Source: Pseudomonadota bacterium (lineage in GTDB: Bacteria > Pseudomonadota > Gammaproteobacteria > Steroidobacterales > Steroidobacteraceae). From it: DNA of 64,000 nucleotides. Within the stretch, counting starts at the first letter, position 1. Each line of letters opens with the position of its first letter. Positions 10,501 to 18,401 of the stretch are shown here, piece by piece. Made by a program: the position numbers and the translations under genes. The notes beneath the pieces were generated by a model, which saw only the letters and a list, made by a program, of their open reading frames with translations, was not told where the DNA came from and made no database searches. Where the stretch lies: positions 372,001 to 436,000 of the forward strand of contig JADJBE010000026.1 of assembly GCA_016703895.1 (NCBI GenBank). Reading direction: 5' to 3'.

Positions 10501-12427
10501 ATGGTGCTGCACCAATATACTCACCGAGGGTATTAGCTACCCTGACCGTCGGCGCCGTATCCGGGCCGTTGTTGGTAACAACAAGGCGCCAGACGTAGTT
10601 CGACTGGGCCGTCGGAATGGTGAGCGATTCGACGAACGGGCCGCCGGTCGTGGAGCCGACGGTCTTATCGATCGATAGATCGACCGTACGCGTGGTGGCG
10701 ACAATACCAATGTTGCCCGTGCAATCGTTGGAATCGCCGGTCGGGTCGAGTGGCGTCGCCAGTGAGTTCGCAGTGGAACCGGTACACGCCTGGTTGGTGA
10801 TCGTCGGGAACGGCGGCGCGCCGCCGATACCGGTTGCCTGACTCGTTAGCTGAACGCTGGTGGTAGCACCGTTGGCGATCGATCCCGAGCCAGTTGTCTC
10901 GCAGGTGACCGTCGCGGGCCCAGGAATCGGACCGGCCGGGCACGTCCAGCCCGCCGTCAGCACGCCGGTGAAAATCTCATTTGCCCCGAAGGCGTCGGTA
11001 ATTCTCAGTGGCGTCAACGGCGTGTAGGTCGAAGCAGATACACCGTTGTTACGAACAACAATCGTCGAGGTAATCGTCGCACCTTGCGAGACGGGATTGG
11101 GCCCCTTGGTCTTGGTTACCGACAAGTCGGCGAACGGCTCGACCACCGTGAACGGTGTCGTCGCATTGTCGTTGCCCGGGATCGGATCCGTGATGCCGCT
11201 CGGTGGCGTGACTAGCGCCGTCAAGTTGCCGGAGGTCGCCACCGACGGCGTCGTCGCCGGAAGCACGAAGACTTGGTTGTTACCCGACGCAATCGTGCCG
11301 GACACACAGGTCACGGTCCAACCGACGCCGACGCTGCCAGTTGGCGTGCAGCCCGCAGGCATCGTACCGAGCACGAAGCCGGCGGGGATTGTACCCGCGA
11401 TCGTGGCGCCGCTTACAGTGGCAGGGCCTAGATTGCTCAGCGTGAGCGGAATCGTGACCGCGATGTTAGTCGTCGCGGGATTGCTGGCCATACTAACTTG
11501 CGCCCGCAGATCCGCTCCTGGCGTGACAGTGACGACAACGTTCGGCGTGACGTCATTTGACGCGTCGCGATCGAGAATCAGGCTGTTGCTGGAGCCGATC
11601 TGCGCCGAGTTAGTGATGGTGCCAGTGATGCCGCGGTTAATGCGGCCGGATATCGTGATCGGCGGATAGTTGCCCACGCCGATTGCGGCACCGAAGTAGA
11701 CGCAGACGACGTTCGGTACGCCAGCGTTGACGGTGCAGCCCCAGCTAGTGCCGCTCGCGGTGACGTTGTTGAGATCGGTTTGTGGCGGCAGAAAGTCGGT
11801 CACCTGCACGGCGTTGCTCAAATCTGGTCCGGCATTGCTCGTCGCAAGGGTGTACGTAAGCGTTGCGCCGCCTGGCAGCGTCGTCGCACTGGGTGTCTTG
11901 GTGATCGCCAGATCGACGCCCAATCGAACCGTAGGATTGCGGCTGGTGTTGTTGTTGAGCGTATTGGGATCGGTCGTACCGACGGGCGGTGCAATTGACG
12001 CGCTTGTTCCAGCGGATGACGGCGCCGTGATTGCCGATGCGGTGTAGACCGTGTCGACCGACGCAGCAGAAGGGAATGGCGTAATCGGACAGGCTAGAAC
12101 CTGCGCGCCGACGGCACCCGACAGTGAACAGGAGGCCGGAAAGGCTAAGCCAGGTTGGTTAGCAACTTGAAAGCTCGGGGCTAAGTTGACCGTCAAGACC
12201 GCGCCGTTTGCGGCACTGGGCCCATTGTTAGTAGTACGAACAGTAAACTGAACCGCCGCGCCGTTAGGCACGGGGTCCGGTGTCCAGGTGTACGCCGCAA
12301 CCGATACGTCGGCGCTCTGCGCCGCCGCCGTGCCCGGAGCACCGAGGCTCGCCAGCGCGACTGCTGCAACCGCCCAGTAGCCAAGACCACCACGCACTTT
12401 GCGCACCGTGGCTGCCACAGACCGCAT
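4514..12427 (-). CDS. Giant secreted DUF11/SdrD-type repeat protein
   Basis: About 2,640 residues, the first gene of the surface operon. After a signal peptide (cleavage near GTAAAQ), residues ~40-1170 are a string of DUF11-type repeats with the recurring pattern ADLSVTK...NNGPS...V.DTLP. From ~1170 to ~1900 come six SdrD/Cna-B-like domains about 125-130 residues apart, each opening with a G-V-Y-D-N-G-type motif such as SGSVYVDTNGNGTRD. Another DUF11 unit, a further SdrD-like unit (~2050), a final DUF11 (~2290) and a Cys-containing SdrD-like C-terminal unit (CVIGKIYADCNEND, ~2460) follow. There is no LPXTG motif or autotransporter barrel, so surface attachment probably depends on the next two genes. 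In-frame GTG starts at 12451 (GGAG eight bases upstream) and 12460 are alternatives; the ATG gives the cleanest signal peptide. Role inferred: adhesin, stalk or sheet-forming surface protein. Confidence 0.85.
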   Translation of the reverse strand: MRSVAATVRKVRGGLGYWAVAAVALASLGAPGTAAAQSADVSVAAYTWTPDPVPNGAAVQFTVRTTNNGPSAANGAVLTVNLAPSFQVANQPGLAFPASCSLSGAVGAQVLACPITPFPSAASVDTVYTASAITAPSSAGTSASIAPPVGTTDPNTLNNNTSRNPTVRLGVDLAITKTPSATTLPGGATLTYTLATSNAGPDLSNAVQVTDFLPPQTDLNNVTASGTSWGCTVNAGVPNVVCVYFGAAIGVGNYPPITISGRINRGITGTITNSAQIGSSNSLILDRDASNDVTPNVVVTVTPGADLRAQVSMASNPATTNIAVTIPLTLSNLGPATVSGATIAGTIPAGFVLGTMPAGCTPTGSVGVGWTVTCVSGTIASGNNQVFVLPATTPSVATSGNLTALVTPPSGITDPIPGNDNATTPFTVVEPFADLSVTKTKGPNPVSQGATITSTIVVRNNGVSASTYTPLTPLRITDAFGANEIFTGVLTAGWTCPAGPIPGPATVTCETTGSGSIANGATTSVQLTSQATGIGGAPPFPTITNQACTGSTANSLATPLDPTGDSNDCTGNIGIVATTRTVDLSIDKTVGSTTGGPFVESLTIPTAQSNYVWRLVVTNNGPDTAPTVRVANTLGEYIGAAPFTSGVTLTAPAGDSCTRSGASVTCTLTNLAPAESRTILIEMARSVESGTFNNQAFVSSPDAVDSNSGNNSDPAQVTIDPIADVTVTQKTVNPNPVVVGVPFTYTISFSNVGPTPASSVVVSDPIDPTRFTVTAGSVSTTRSGVTCTFVANVASCPMGTMTRGQTFQMSFQAIPRYPFPGTPPNPGTHTNTATITTVTDQGVNAAVDSRSATHDVIVPDLDLLVTKQEPVGGDPLPYGDPLAYQVTIQNDGPSRATNVELIDIPAAPPPGYTMTPTTVVLGTTNTTAPRAPVCTIDAPVVGQIRCVASPTAANNYLDPGEIIRFDVTFTVAGPAPSGSLTFVNGAQVRSDESIGGYDRLPLNNTVSENTTVLPSTDLEAISKTLVTASPVNVNQPTEFTVVIRNNGPSPTNQARIVDVLPPGFQLVGSVTAPAGEWGGSATVTGLNCTGTTTVTCALDGSLLPGPTNTITLHYIARPVYPYTGAIGSNVTNTATISPGLDGSGNPVSRDTVPGNNSQSAVVQVQRASLAGNVYADNNRDDTFGAGEAIGSVTLTLTGTDIYGNAIGAGPAVTVQTNGAGTYLFDNLPPGDYVITETQPGAFVDSAEFVGTGAGGTASPNCPPAANCGNTATQNRISGLTLPANTQATNYNFQEYALAQMSGFVYVDANDNGNREGGETGINGTSNPVQIRLSGTDYAGNAISLTQNTNASGAYAFNNLPPSDATGYVVTQVNEPTGFADGADQNGAGVGNVIANSRGRPVGETIPGTGAIVVNPAANLTERNFGELAGAQLSGRVYIDPNANAVREGTENAGVAGVAITLTGTTDTAQAVNCTTTTSATGTYAFPVTGDPNPLCATLRPGSYTLTQTTIPGLTTTGTFNGTLGGNGQGANTPSVGTNVSAAIPVTAGANGQNYDFGVQGQGLSGSVYVDTNGNGTRDTGERGIPGVTVTVSGNAANGVNVCTVISPNPCTAITDANGNYGFPSLPGSDGTGYTLTEQPQTNAPLTQYGDGAESVGQINGTATGSAATNDVISAIVLPTGAAAMNYNFGERPASLAGVSYVDLNNDGVADAGEDRLPNVTLTLSGTTLGGADVCTVITTCVVTTDANGAYLFNDLPAGTYTVTQTQPASYADGTDTPGNFGGAPTGTAGAAGTSVISNIIVPAGGTGVAFNFAETPSFLVGRAFFDPDNNGVQDTGEPNLTNTVVTVQASDGRTLTVTTDGNGDYRIPVPAGPTQADVTDPAGTELTTANDPQTVNVPLGGTGTATPVGFRYLGPDATVVKTATPAIFTEANRGTFSIVVSNVALALDTTGVYTVVDTLPAGMTVAEIPTGTGWNCATTVVGSQTATCTSSVVLASNGGTAAPITLNVNVAAGAAANSPLVNTVRVDGGGEPNGLQGNNESTLSVPLQQGGQISGSVWFDIGQTGRQRDAGDTPLPGWVVDLVDPNAPAGTAPVRTTQTDAAGNYSFLAVIPGTYNVLFRDPTSGVGYGVPVNGNTGNPQAGSQLAPGNPRGALEVVLPPGGNIPQQSLPVDPSGVVYDAVTREVVSGATVTLQPVGSCPTYDPATMIVNAGAGGYTISGSAISMTTGSNGYYQFLLGANAPASCTFELVTTPPALYTAPSTLIPTSGSFTAQNGAGVVAIQPQATAPPVGASTTYYTQIVFGSATLGLVHNHIPLDPVVPSIISLEKTVDDDEVELGDSVRYTIVVRNVQGGGLPDLTITDRLPLGFRYIEGTSRILLPGSAGAVEFADPEGAPGPILTFPIMSPLPANQAMTLTYRVRVGVGAQQGDGINRARAVSDAVSSNEGRAKVKVLGGVFTTEACVIGKIYADCNENDVQDHEEVGVPGVRLYFEDGTYLISDSEGKYSYCGLKPITHVLKVDRSTLPKGALLDTVDTRNAGDADSRFVDLRNGELHRADFHVRNCSSDVMGQVFGRRASLGEVAAPEVEKGDDVPALTLDSRKDTRCELTRQSADGVYRESNTSCRPAPKTSRKRGGSR

Positions 12428-12685
12428 TAACCCTGCACATTCAAATCGCACGCAAAACACTCCGTGATTCGGCCACGTTGACGCGGGCAGCGATGCTGCT
12501 CTGGGCGGAACTGAAGATTGAGCCTCGGGTCCTTGAGATAGCCACGCGCACTAACGTCTCCTGTGTGAGCCGCATGTCGGCGCACACTCGTCAGACGATA
12601 TGGAAAACGAACGCGCGTTAAGTCACAAGCAGGCGGAGCACGCTTTCAGCGCGCTGCTTTCGAGAGTGAGAGGTGAGTTGCTTTG

Positions 12686-13159
12686 TTAGCGGTTGGCGCG
12701 TGACGCGCGTCTCACTCGCCAGGCGCTGTCTTCGCGGACAAGCTCGACCACGTAGCGCTCGCCATCGGCGGCGAAGCGCGATTCATCGTCGATGCCAGTG
12801 GAACGCTGGCCGAGTACGACCAGCATGATCGTGGCCCTGGCGAGGTCCTCCGCCAGGAATTCCACTGACTCAATGCGCAACAACACTTCGAGCGACGGAT
12901 GCGCAAGGAAATAGCCGCGCAAGAAATCGCGCAAGCGCGCTTGGTCGAAGCCATTGTCATCAGCGTATTCCTCCGACACCAACGCGATCGCATCCGAGGT
13001 GTCACGCGCTTCTGCCGCTGCCTCAGCCGCAGTCAGCACCGCACGCACTTCGTCTTCGGGCGTGCTGCTCGAGGAGCTACAGCTCGCGGTCAAAGCAGCA
13101 GCAAGCGTCGCGACGAGCACGGCGACCAATCTGGCCAATCGACGAGTTTCAAAATTCAT
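12686..13159 (-). CDS. Small lipoprotein with SnoaL/NTF2-like fold (putative)
   Basis: A 157-residue protein starting at an ATG preceded by AGGTGA. The signal peptide ends in LTASC, giving a lipidated Cys, followed by a Ser-rich linker. The mature part alternates helices and strands (EDEVRAVLTAAEAAAEARD... then RYVVELVREDSAWRVRRA), a layout resembling SnoaL/NTF2-like proteins that carry a YV.EL...WR strand pair. I do not recognise a specific family, and the function is unknown. It lies upstream of the giant-protein operon in the same orientation, 226 bases before it, and is divergent from the orphan gene at 13282. No clear terminator separates it from the operon. Confidence 0.65.
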   Translation of the reverse strand: MNFETRRLARLVAVLVATLAAALTASCSSSSSTPEDEVRAVLTAAEAAAEARDTSDAIALVSEEYADDNGFDQARLRDFLRGYFLAHPSLEVLLRIESVEFLAEDLARATIMLVVLGQRSTGIDDESRFAADGERYVVELVREDSAWRVRRASRANR

Positions 13160-13281
13160 GCGTTCACCTATTGCAGTGGCGACCAATGTGCCGTAACTTT
13201 CGCGCCGCGTCGCGGGGTTGGGAACCAGTCGTGACGTCCAGAGATGGTGCGCTGGCCCCAGTGGAGGTGGAAACCAAACAG

Positions 13282-13665
13282 ATGAAGAACACTCGCGTTG
13301 CGTCGATCGACAGCAGCCCTGCTCCCCGTCTGCATACCGTCAACCGGTATCTTGAGAAGAATTTTCCCGATTTTTTTGCCCAAGCCCGTTTCGACGTGGG
13401 CAATGACGACTATTTCCTCTACGCCCGCTTCGGCCAGTACCTGGCCCGCTCCATCGAGCACCGGCGCGTTCCCCGCGACAAGATCAATCGCGGCTTCACG
13501 GTACTCAACAAGATGGCACGCATGTCAGCGCGCGACCCGCACGTTCGCCAAATGCTGGTCACCGGCCCGCTGGAGCACCTGCACGACACTCCCAGCGCAC
13601 GCGAACTTGCGCGTAAACGACTGTCGCCGGTGGCACAGGGCTACCTGGAGAGTCTCTGCGAATAA
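13282..13665 (+). CDS. Orphan cytosolic protein, unknown function
   Basis: A 127-residue soluble protein without signal or membrane segment. It begins at an ATG with GGAGGTGG upstream, divergent from the lipoprotein at 12686 with a 122-base shared promoter region. The sequence is rich in Arg and aromatic residues (YLEKNFPDFFAQARFDVGND and YFLYARFGQYLARSI), suggesting a compact helical domain. I cannot assign it to a family; a resemblance to small immunity-like or DUF proteins is too vague to use. It is followed by dispersed element copy A, so its transcript probably ends in that structure. Confidence 0.55.
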   Translation: MKNTRVASIDSSPAPRLHTVNRYLEKNFPDFFAQARFDVGNDDYFLYARFGQYLARSIEHRRVPRDKINRGFTVLNKMARMSARDPHVRQMLVTGPLEHLHDTPSARELARKRLSPVAQGYLESLCE

Positions 13666-13693
13666 GCGCGGCGGCGGTTTGCGTCGCCAAACT

Positions 13694-13902
13694 CTGAGCC
13701 GCCATGTGACTGCTTAGGGTGGCGTCCAATCGATCGCGCTACTGCGCGCGGCGGCCGCGCGCATCCGCGTTCCCTTGCACGAGCGAGGCGCGCATCTTTC
13801 CCCGGCGTCACAGCCAGAATCTAAACCAATCAGGAGCGCGCCTCACTCGCGCTGCGGCGATCTCAATGGATCGCCACCCTAAGCAGTCACATGGCGGCTC
13901 AG
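13694..13902. repeat. Dispersed palindromic element, copy A
   Basis: A 209-bp element lying between two convergent genes. Its ends are a perfect 31-bp inverted repeat (13694-13724 and 13872-13902). Inside is a core related to copies B and C: TCGATCGCGC near the left end, GGCGTCACAGCCAG in the middle, and AGGAGCGCGCC followed by GCTGCGGCGATCTC near the right end. The core is clearly more diverged here than between B and C. The arm sequence is not shared with the other copies. The whole can fold into one long stem topped by a structured core. No open reading frame of note lies inside. Confidence 0.8.
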
Positions 13903-13932
13903 CCTTGGCCGCACAACAAACCGCAGCCGCAC

Positions 13933-14541
13933 TTACTTCGCAGCGGGCTCCACACAAGTGTAAGTGGCACCGATTGCATCGCGACGCTCGAGCACTTGCG
14001 CGATCAACGCCGCGACGTCGGCGCGCTGCACTGCGCCTTTAGTAGTGGGATCAGTGGCTAGGATCGCGCGGCCGGTTGCCGGCCCGTCTTTCAGATGCCC
14101 CGGCCGGATGATGGTCCAGTCGAGACCTGAATTGCGTAGCAGCTCTTCCGCCTGGGTCTTGAGCTTCATAAAGCGCCCCAGCACCATTCTCGCGATCGCC
14201 GGTGCCGCATCATGACTGTCGCCTGCACCGATCGTGGTGATCAGAACGAAACGGCGGACGCCATGGCGGCGGGCAGCCTCAATCAAGTTGCGGTTGCCCT
14301 CGAGATCCGCTGGCACCGGATCTTTGCGAAACGGCCGCCCGCCCACGAGGCTGACGACCGCAGCGGCGTCCGGATGCTTCGCGAACACTGCCTCGACCGC
14401 CGCAGCGTCGACCACATCGGCACGCTCGTCAGCCCCGGCACGCGTGACCGCAACCGCAGTTCCGCCCGCGGCTCGAAGCAGCTCTTTGAGATGGACGCCG
14501 ATTTGCGACGAAGCACCAAAAACAAGTACCTTATTGCCCAT
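13933..14541 (-). CDS. NAD(P)-binding reductase/epimerase of the SDR-NmrA type
   Basis: A 202-residue cytosolic protein with an N-terminal Rossmann motif (VLVFGASSQIG, residues ~5-15). The nucleotide-binding region is followed by VVSLVGGRP and RFVLITTIGAGDS, as in atypical short-chain dehydrogenases that bind NAD(P)H (NmrA/YwnB-like). DWTIIRPGHLKD is the conserved late strand of this group. The catalytic Tyr-x-x-x-Lys of classical SDRs is not evident, so it may be a redox sensor or act on an unknown substrate. It is divergent from the TonB receptor; its start lies 50 bases from the LacI-type palindrome at 14593, so it could share that control. Confidence 0.8.
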   Translation of the reverse strand: MGNKVLVFGASSQIGVHLKELLRAAGGTAVAVTRAGADERADVVDAAAVEAVFAKHPDAAAVVSLVGGRPFRKDPVPADLEGNRNLIEAARRHGVRRFVLITTIGAGDSHDAAPAIARMVLGRFMKLKTQAEELLRNSGLDWTIIRPGHLKDGPATGRAILATDPTTKGAVQRADVAALIAQVLERRDAIGATYTCVEPAAK

Positions 14542-14592
14542 GATTCCGTCTCCAAAACACCACAGTGGCGGTTCACTCCGTCAAGAATAGAC

Positions 14593-14608
14593 TTGCACGC
14601 GCGTGCAG
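14593..14608. promoter_or_regulatory. LacI-type operator 1 (TonB receptor)
   Basis: TTGCACGCGCGTGCAG, one base short of the perfect palindrome TTGCACGCGCGTGCAA found at 21045. The central CG and symmetric arms are typical of LacI-family operators. It lies 61 bases before the receptor start and 51 bases from the divergent reductase start. The LacI-family gene at 22683 is the obvious candidate partner; binding is inferred. Confidence 0.65.
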
Positions 14609-14669
14609 ACTAGCGCAATCTTCGATCATTACAGAAATGACTCGGGCACCCGAGCAACAGGAGCAGTCC

Positions 14670-17128
14670 ATGGCATTCAGGTCCAAAGGCAAGGTCCTCT
14701 CAATAGTCGCGCTGGCGGCAGCCGCACAGGCGCCGTTCGCGGTGGGTCAAAGCTCATCCGACGTGTTGAAGCTCGACGAGGTTGTCGTCACGTCACGTAA
14801 AGTCGAAGAACGGCTGCAGGACGTACCGCTGTCGATCAAGGCCTTTGGCGGCGAACAAATTGAACGCGAAGGCATCTCCCGCATCGAGGATGTCGCGCGG
14901 CTGGTGCCGGGCCTGACCTACGACCTGGGCGCCTTCCCTAACGACACGCGGCCGGCGATTCGCGGCATGCAAAGCGAGCGTGGCCGGCCGAGCGTGGCCG
15001 TGTTGCTTGATGGGCAGGATATCGGCGGCGAGAATCTTTATATCGCGGGTGGATCGGCCTCGCTGAATACCCGTTTACTCGATCTCGAGCGCATCGAGGT
15101 GGTGAAAGGTCCGCAGTCTGTACTCTACGGGCGCTCGGCCTTTTCGGGCGCCATCAACTACATCAGCAAGCGCCCATCGCTTGATGAGTGGAATGGCAAG
15201 TTTGAAGTCGAAGGCGCACAAGGGCGCGCTTTTGGCGTCCGCGCGTCGGCGACCGGCCCGGTAGTTAGCGAGAAGCTCGCCGTGCGGTTCAATGTGGCCC
15301 AGTTCGAACGGGACGGGTACTACAAGAATCCGGTCACCAGCGAAAACCTGGGCGCTGAAAAAACCCTCGGTGGGGCAATTTCGATGCTCTATCAACCCAC
15401 TGAGAATCTCTCGTTCCTGACGCGCTACCAGTACACGGACGACGAGTTTGGGCAGCTGCCGGCCGCTTACATCGGTGTGAATGCGTCGTTTCCAATTCCC
15501 AACGGGACTTTCTCGCCGTTCCCCGGCGGGCCCGTCAGCCCCTGCCCGCCCAGTCTGACCGGCGCACCGGCCACGATCGTCGACGCCTGCACGCGCGCCA
15601 CGATAGTCGGGGAGATCGACGCCCGGGAATCTGACGTGCAGCTCTCGGCCGATCCATTCCGGGGCGTCTTCCCTGGTCTGGACCAGGTGCAGGAGACCGC
15701 AACACTGGAGGCCAACTGGGCCACCGGCGCCGGCGACTTTGCAGTCCTGTTTGGCTGGCTGCGCAACGACGCCAATTCGATTATCGATGGTGACTACAAC
15801 AATTACGCCCAGCCCTCGCCAGCGCTGTTCTCGCTGGCCTCATCGGTCGACGAGTTGTATGAGAATCAACATCGTCACCTCGAGCTGCGCTGGAGCCAGT
15901 CCTTCGGCCCGGTCGACGTGGTCTTGGGGCGCAATCCTTCAGTGAGTCATCGTCGCTCATCAGCGCCAGCCAGTTCTGGCTGCGCAATCCGATGTCGATC
16001 CTGGCCGGATTCCCGTTCCTGATCCGCAACGCGCCGACGGCATCGGGTCCCTTCCCATCGACTTATTCGCGTGACACAGACTACACCGGCATCTTCGGTT
16101 CGCTGCAGTGGCAAGCGACGGACAAACTGCGTTTGGCGGTCGAAGGCCGCTACAACGAAGATGATCTGAACTACTTCACCAGCGGCTGGACCCGCCTGCA
16201 GGTGGCCGTGACCCAGCTCGTGCCAGCATGCCCGGCGGCGCCGATGGGCGCGTCCTCCTGCGGTATCACGGCTAACAACAAGGAAACGAAATTCACGCCA
16301 CGCGTGTCGGTGGACTACAAGCTGCGTGAAGGCCTGATGACCTACGCGACCTATGCCAAGGGCTACAAGCCGGGTGGCTTCAACGTCAACGAAGTCACCG
16401 ATTTGTCGACGCAGGGCTACCTGTCCGAGAACGTAACCACTTATGAAATCGGCATGAAGAGCGATTGGCTGAACAACCGGCTGTTATTCAATGCCGCGGC
16501 GTTCATCAATGACTACAGCGATCAGCAAGTGGGCATTCAGCGCCTAGATCCCAGCGGTCAGACATTGTCGGCCATTGCTAACGCCGGCGAAGTGGAAATC
16601 AAAGGTATCGAGCTCGAGACCAGCTGGCGTGCGACCGAGGGGCTGACGGTCAGCGGCTCCTACGCCTGGACTGACGCCCAGTACAAAGAGTTCATCATTG
16701 GCAGTCTGGCCACCGCACTGCAACGCGTGGAAGCGGGCATGCCACGGGCGACTTCTCCGGTCGCACGGTGCAGAAGACCGGAACATGCGCTGAACGCGTC
16801 GCTGCGCTACAACAGCATGCTCGCCAACGGCACGACTGGCTGGTTTGCCGAAGCCAACGGCAGCTATCGATCCAGCCGTTATATGGACGAAGCCAATCTC
16901 TCGACGCTGCCGGCCTATTCGCTGTTCGATCTGCGCGCGGGACTCACGGGCGATTGGTGGTCGGTCACGGCTTACGTCAATAACGTCTTCGACGACGACA
17001 AGATCAAGAACGCGCAACGCTTCGTGGATGTTGGGCGACCAGAAGGTGGCTTTGCACCAGGCCGCGCCTATCTGGCCTACCTGCCGCTGCCGCGAGTATT
17101 CGGCGCTCGCGCCGAGTTCCGCTTCTAG
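14670..17128 (+). pseudogene. TonB-dependent outer-membrane receptor, frameshifted
   Basis: An outer-membrane active-uptake receptor of about 820 residues if repaired. AGGAG lies eight bases before the ATG and the signal peptide ends near AVGQ. A plug domain is clear: LDEVVVTSRKVEERLQDVPL, RPAIRGMQSERGRPS, and RIEVVKGPQSVLYGRSAFSG. The barrel ends in FGARAEFRF with a terminal Phe. The frame is lost in the G run at 15926-15929; adding one G restores VVLGAQSFSESSSLISAS. A second disturbance at about 16736-16775 reads in the wrong frame for some 13 residues and then recovers, as if one base and then two were lost; the restored text there would be DATGDFSGRTVQKTPEH. It heads the LacI-linked locus. 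The lesions may be real or assembly errors. Confidence 0.85.
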
Positions 17129-17149
17129 TCGCTTATTGGGAAAGTTCGC

Positions 17150-17785
17150 TCACCGGCGCGTGCCGTTTATTCGGCTCGCGCCGGTGTCGATCGAAAAGCT
17201 CCGCAACAAGCCCACCTCGTCGAGTAGTAACTCGAACTTGAGCGTGAAGGAGCCGCCGTTCGGCAACGGATAGGTTTCGGTGAAGGTGAAGCGCTCGCCG
17301 CGTGCATCGACACCGTGGCATTCGAGCGGAATCTGCAGGTCTTCGAGTACGAGATCTCGCAGCAACGAGCGACCGATCCAGGGGAACGTCTGCACGCCGC
17401 CTGTCTCGCGATCGTAACACTTGGACATCGTCCACATCGTCAAAGCAGTCGGCTCGCAATCGATCAGCGTTTCCGGCGAGAACGGTACCCGGCGTGAGTC
17501 CGGCGCAGCAGCGGCCCGCTGGACGATGATGTCGGCGTGATCCGCGGCGGGCCGTATCTCGACGCTGAAGGAGTCCTCGCTGGAATCTACCTTGGCAGAC
17601 ACAGCCTGGGGCAGCCAGGCAGCGTCGTACTCGAAACGGGTTTCACAGCGATACCGCTGGTCTAGCGGCACGATCTGCGTCTCTAACAAATAACCACCAG
17701 CGGCCTGTTGGGTGATCTGGAAGTGTTCGTCCCGGTCGTGGAGCGGACCGCCGCCGCGGATCTCGAGCGTGCCCTCGTCAAACAT
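17150..17785 (-). CDS. Conserved protein of unknown function, paired with an AllA-like gene
   Basis: A 211-residue cytosolic protein without signal or membrane segments. It appears beta-rich (GYLLETQIVPLDQRYRCETR and GGSFTLKFELLLDEVGLL), suggesting a barrel or lipocalin-like fold. I do not recognise the family. Its ATG lies inside the end of the AllA-like gene, overlapping by eight bases, so the two are translationally coupled and probably act on the same substrate. It is convergent with the TonB receptor, ending 21 bases from it. Confidence 0.6.
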   Translation of the reverse strand: MFDEGTLEIRGGGPLHDRDEHFQITQQAAGGYLLETQIVPLDQRYRCETRFEYDAAWLPQAVSAKVDSSEDSFSVEIRPAADHADIIVQRAAAAPDSRRVPFSPETLIDCEPTALTMWTMSKCYDRETGGVQTFPWIGRSLLRDLVLEDLQIPLECHGVDARGERFTFTETYPLPNGGSFTLKFELLLDEVGLLRSFSIDTGASRINGTRR

Positions 17786-18350
17786 CGAGGACGAACACCA
17801 CGCCGGCCCGCAGCGTCATGTCCTTCTTGTCGAGATCAGGACCAAACGCTTCGATACCGTTCTCGGCGCGATGATGCAGATCCTCGGTCACTTGCGAAGA
17901 CAGCGCAACGACGATATCGGTGTCGTCGTCGAGCGCGAACGGGAACTCGTGCCAGGTACCCAAGTGTAGACAAAAGCCGGCGTCGCCATCGAAGCGCAGC
18001 GCCCGGACAGCCTTGAGATCCGGCATGTCATCCTTGTTAGGCGGCGCCAGCACGGCGATGAAGGGCTTGCCACCCAAGGGGATGAACGTCTGCGTGTGCT
18101 GGAAGTGCCGCTCGAGGTACTTGACCTGGAAGGGCCGGCGCTTGAGCGAGGTGAGTGACAGCTCGGTTTGCGAGCTGCACTGGTAGTTGACGGGCCGGCT
18201 CATGGCAACGGCGCCGCCGTAGTAGTCGAGCCCGGTCGGCTGCACGCCGGAGCGCCGGCCCAACAAAGCGCCGAAAGGGGCCACATTCTCGACCGTCGCG
18301 GGCTCCACTTTGAGGTGGTGCTCGGTGAGGGGTTGAAGCTGTGCATTCAT
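17778..18350 (-). CDS. Ureidoglycolate lyase (AllA)-like cupin enzyme
   Basis: A 190-residue protein resembling the ureidoglycolate lyase family: a conserved middle motif HTQTFIPLGGKPFIAVLAPP, then AVRALRFDGDAGFCLHLGTW and HEFPFALDDDTD, matching the beta-barrel with a His-containing GTWH loop. In the classic pathway AllA splits ureidoglycolate to glyoxylate and urea. Here no other allantoin genes are near, so the real substrate may be another hydroxy-acid adduct. I start it at the ATG with GGAGG nine bases upstream rather than at a longer in-frame start. A LacI-type palindrome lies 34 bases before this start. Confidence 0.7.
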   Translation of the reverse strand: MNAQLQPLTEHHLKVEPATVENVAPFGALLGRRSGVQPTGLDYYGGAVAMSRPVNYQCSSQTELSLTSLKRRPFQVKYLERHFQHTQTFIPLGGKPFIAVLAPPNKDDMPDLKAVRALRFDGDAGFCLHLGTWHEFPFALDDDTDIVVALSSQVTEDLHHRAENGIEAFGPDLDKKDMTLRAGVVFVLDV

Positions 18351-18384
18351 GGTTATTCGCCTCCGATTCAAATGATGCCGCGGT

Positions 18385-18400
18385 TTGCACGGGCGTGCCA
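18385..18400. promoter_or_regulatory. LacI-type operator 2 (AllA-like pair)
   Basis: TTGCACGGGCGTGCCA, an imperfect copy of the palindrome at 21045. It lies in the 51-base gap between the propeller gene and the AllA-like gene, just before the latter, suggesting that pair has its own promoter under the same regulator. Confidence 0.55.
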
Positions 18401-18401
18401 G

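Noticed and set aside
4514..12427. Repetitive DNA in the giant gene as a satellite or CRISPR-like array
   Set aside because: Repeats are at protein-domain level with about 125-130 residue spacing and high nucleotide divergence; no short identical repeat with spacers.
13694..13902. Copy A as a simple bidirectional terminator
   Set aside because: The arms are 31 bp and perfect, the inside is about 147 bp and related to two other elements; terminators have short loops and T tracts.
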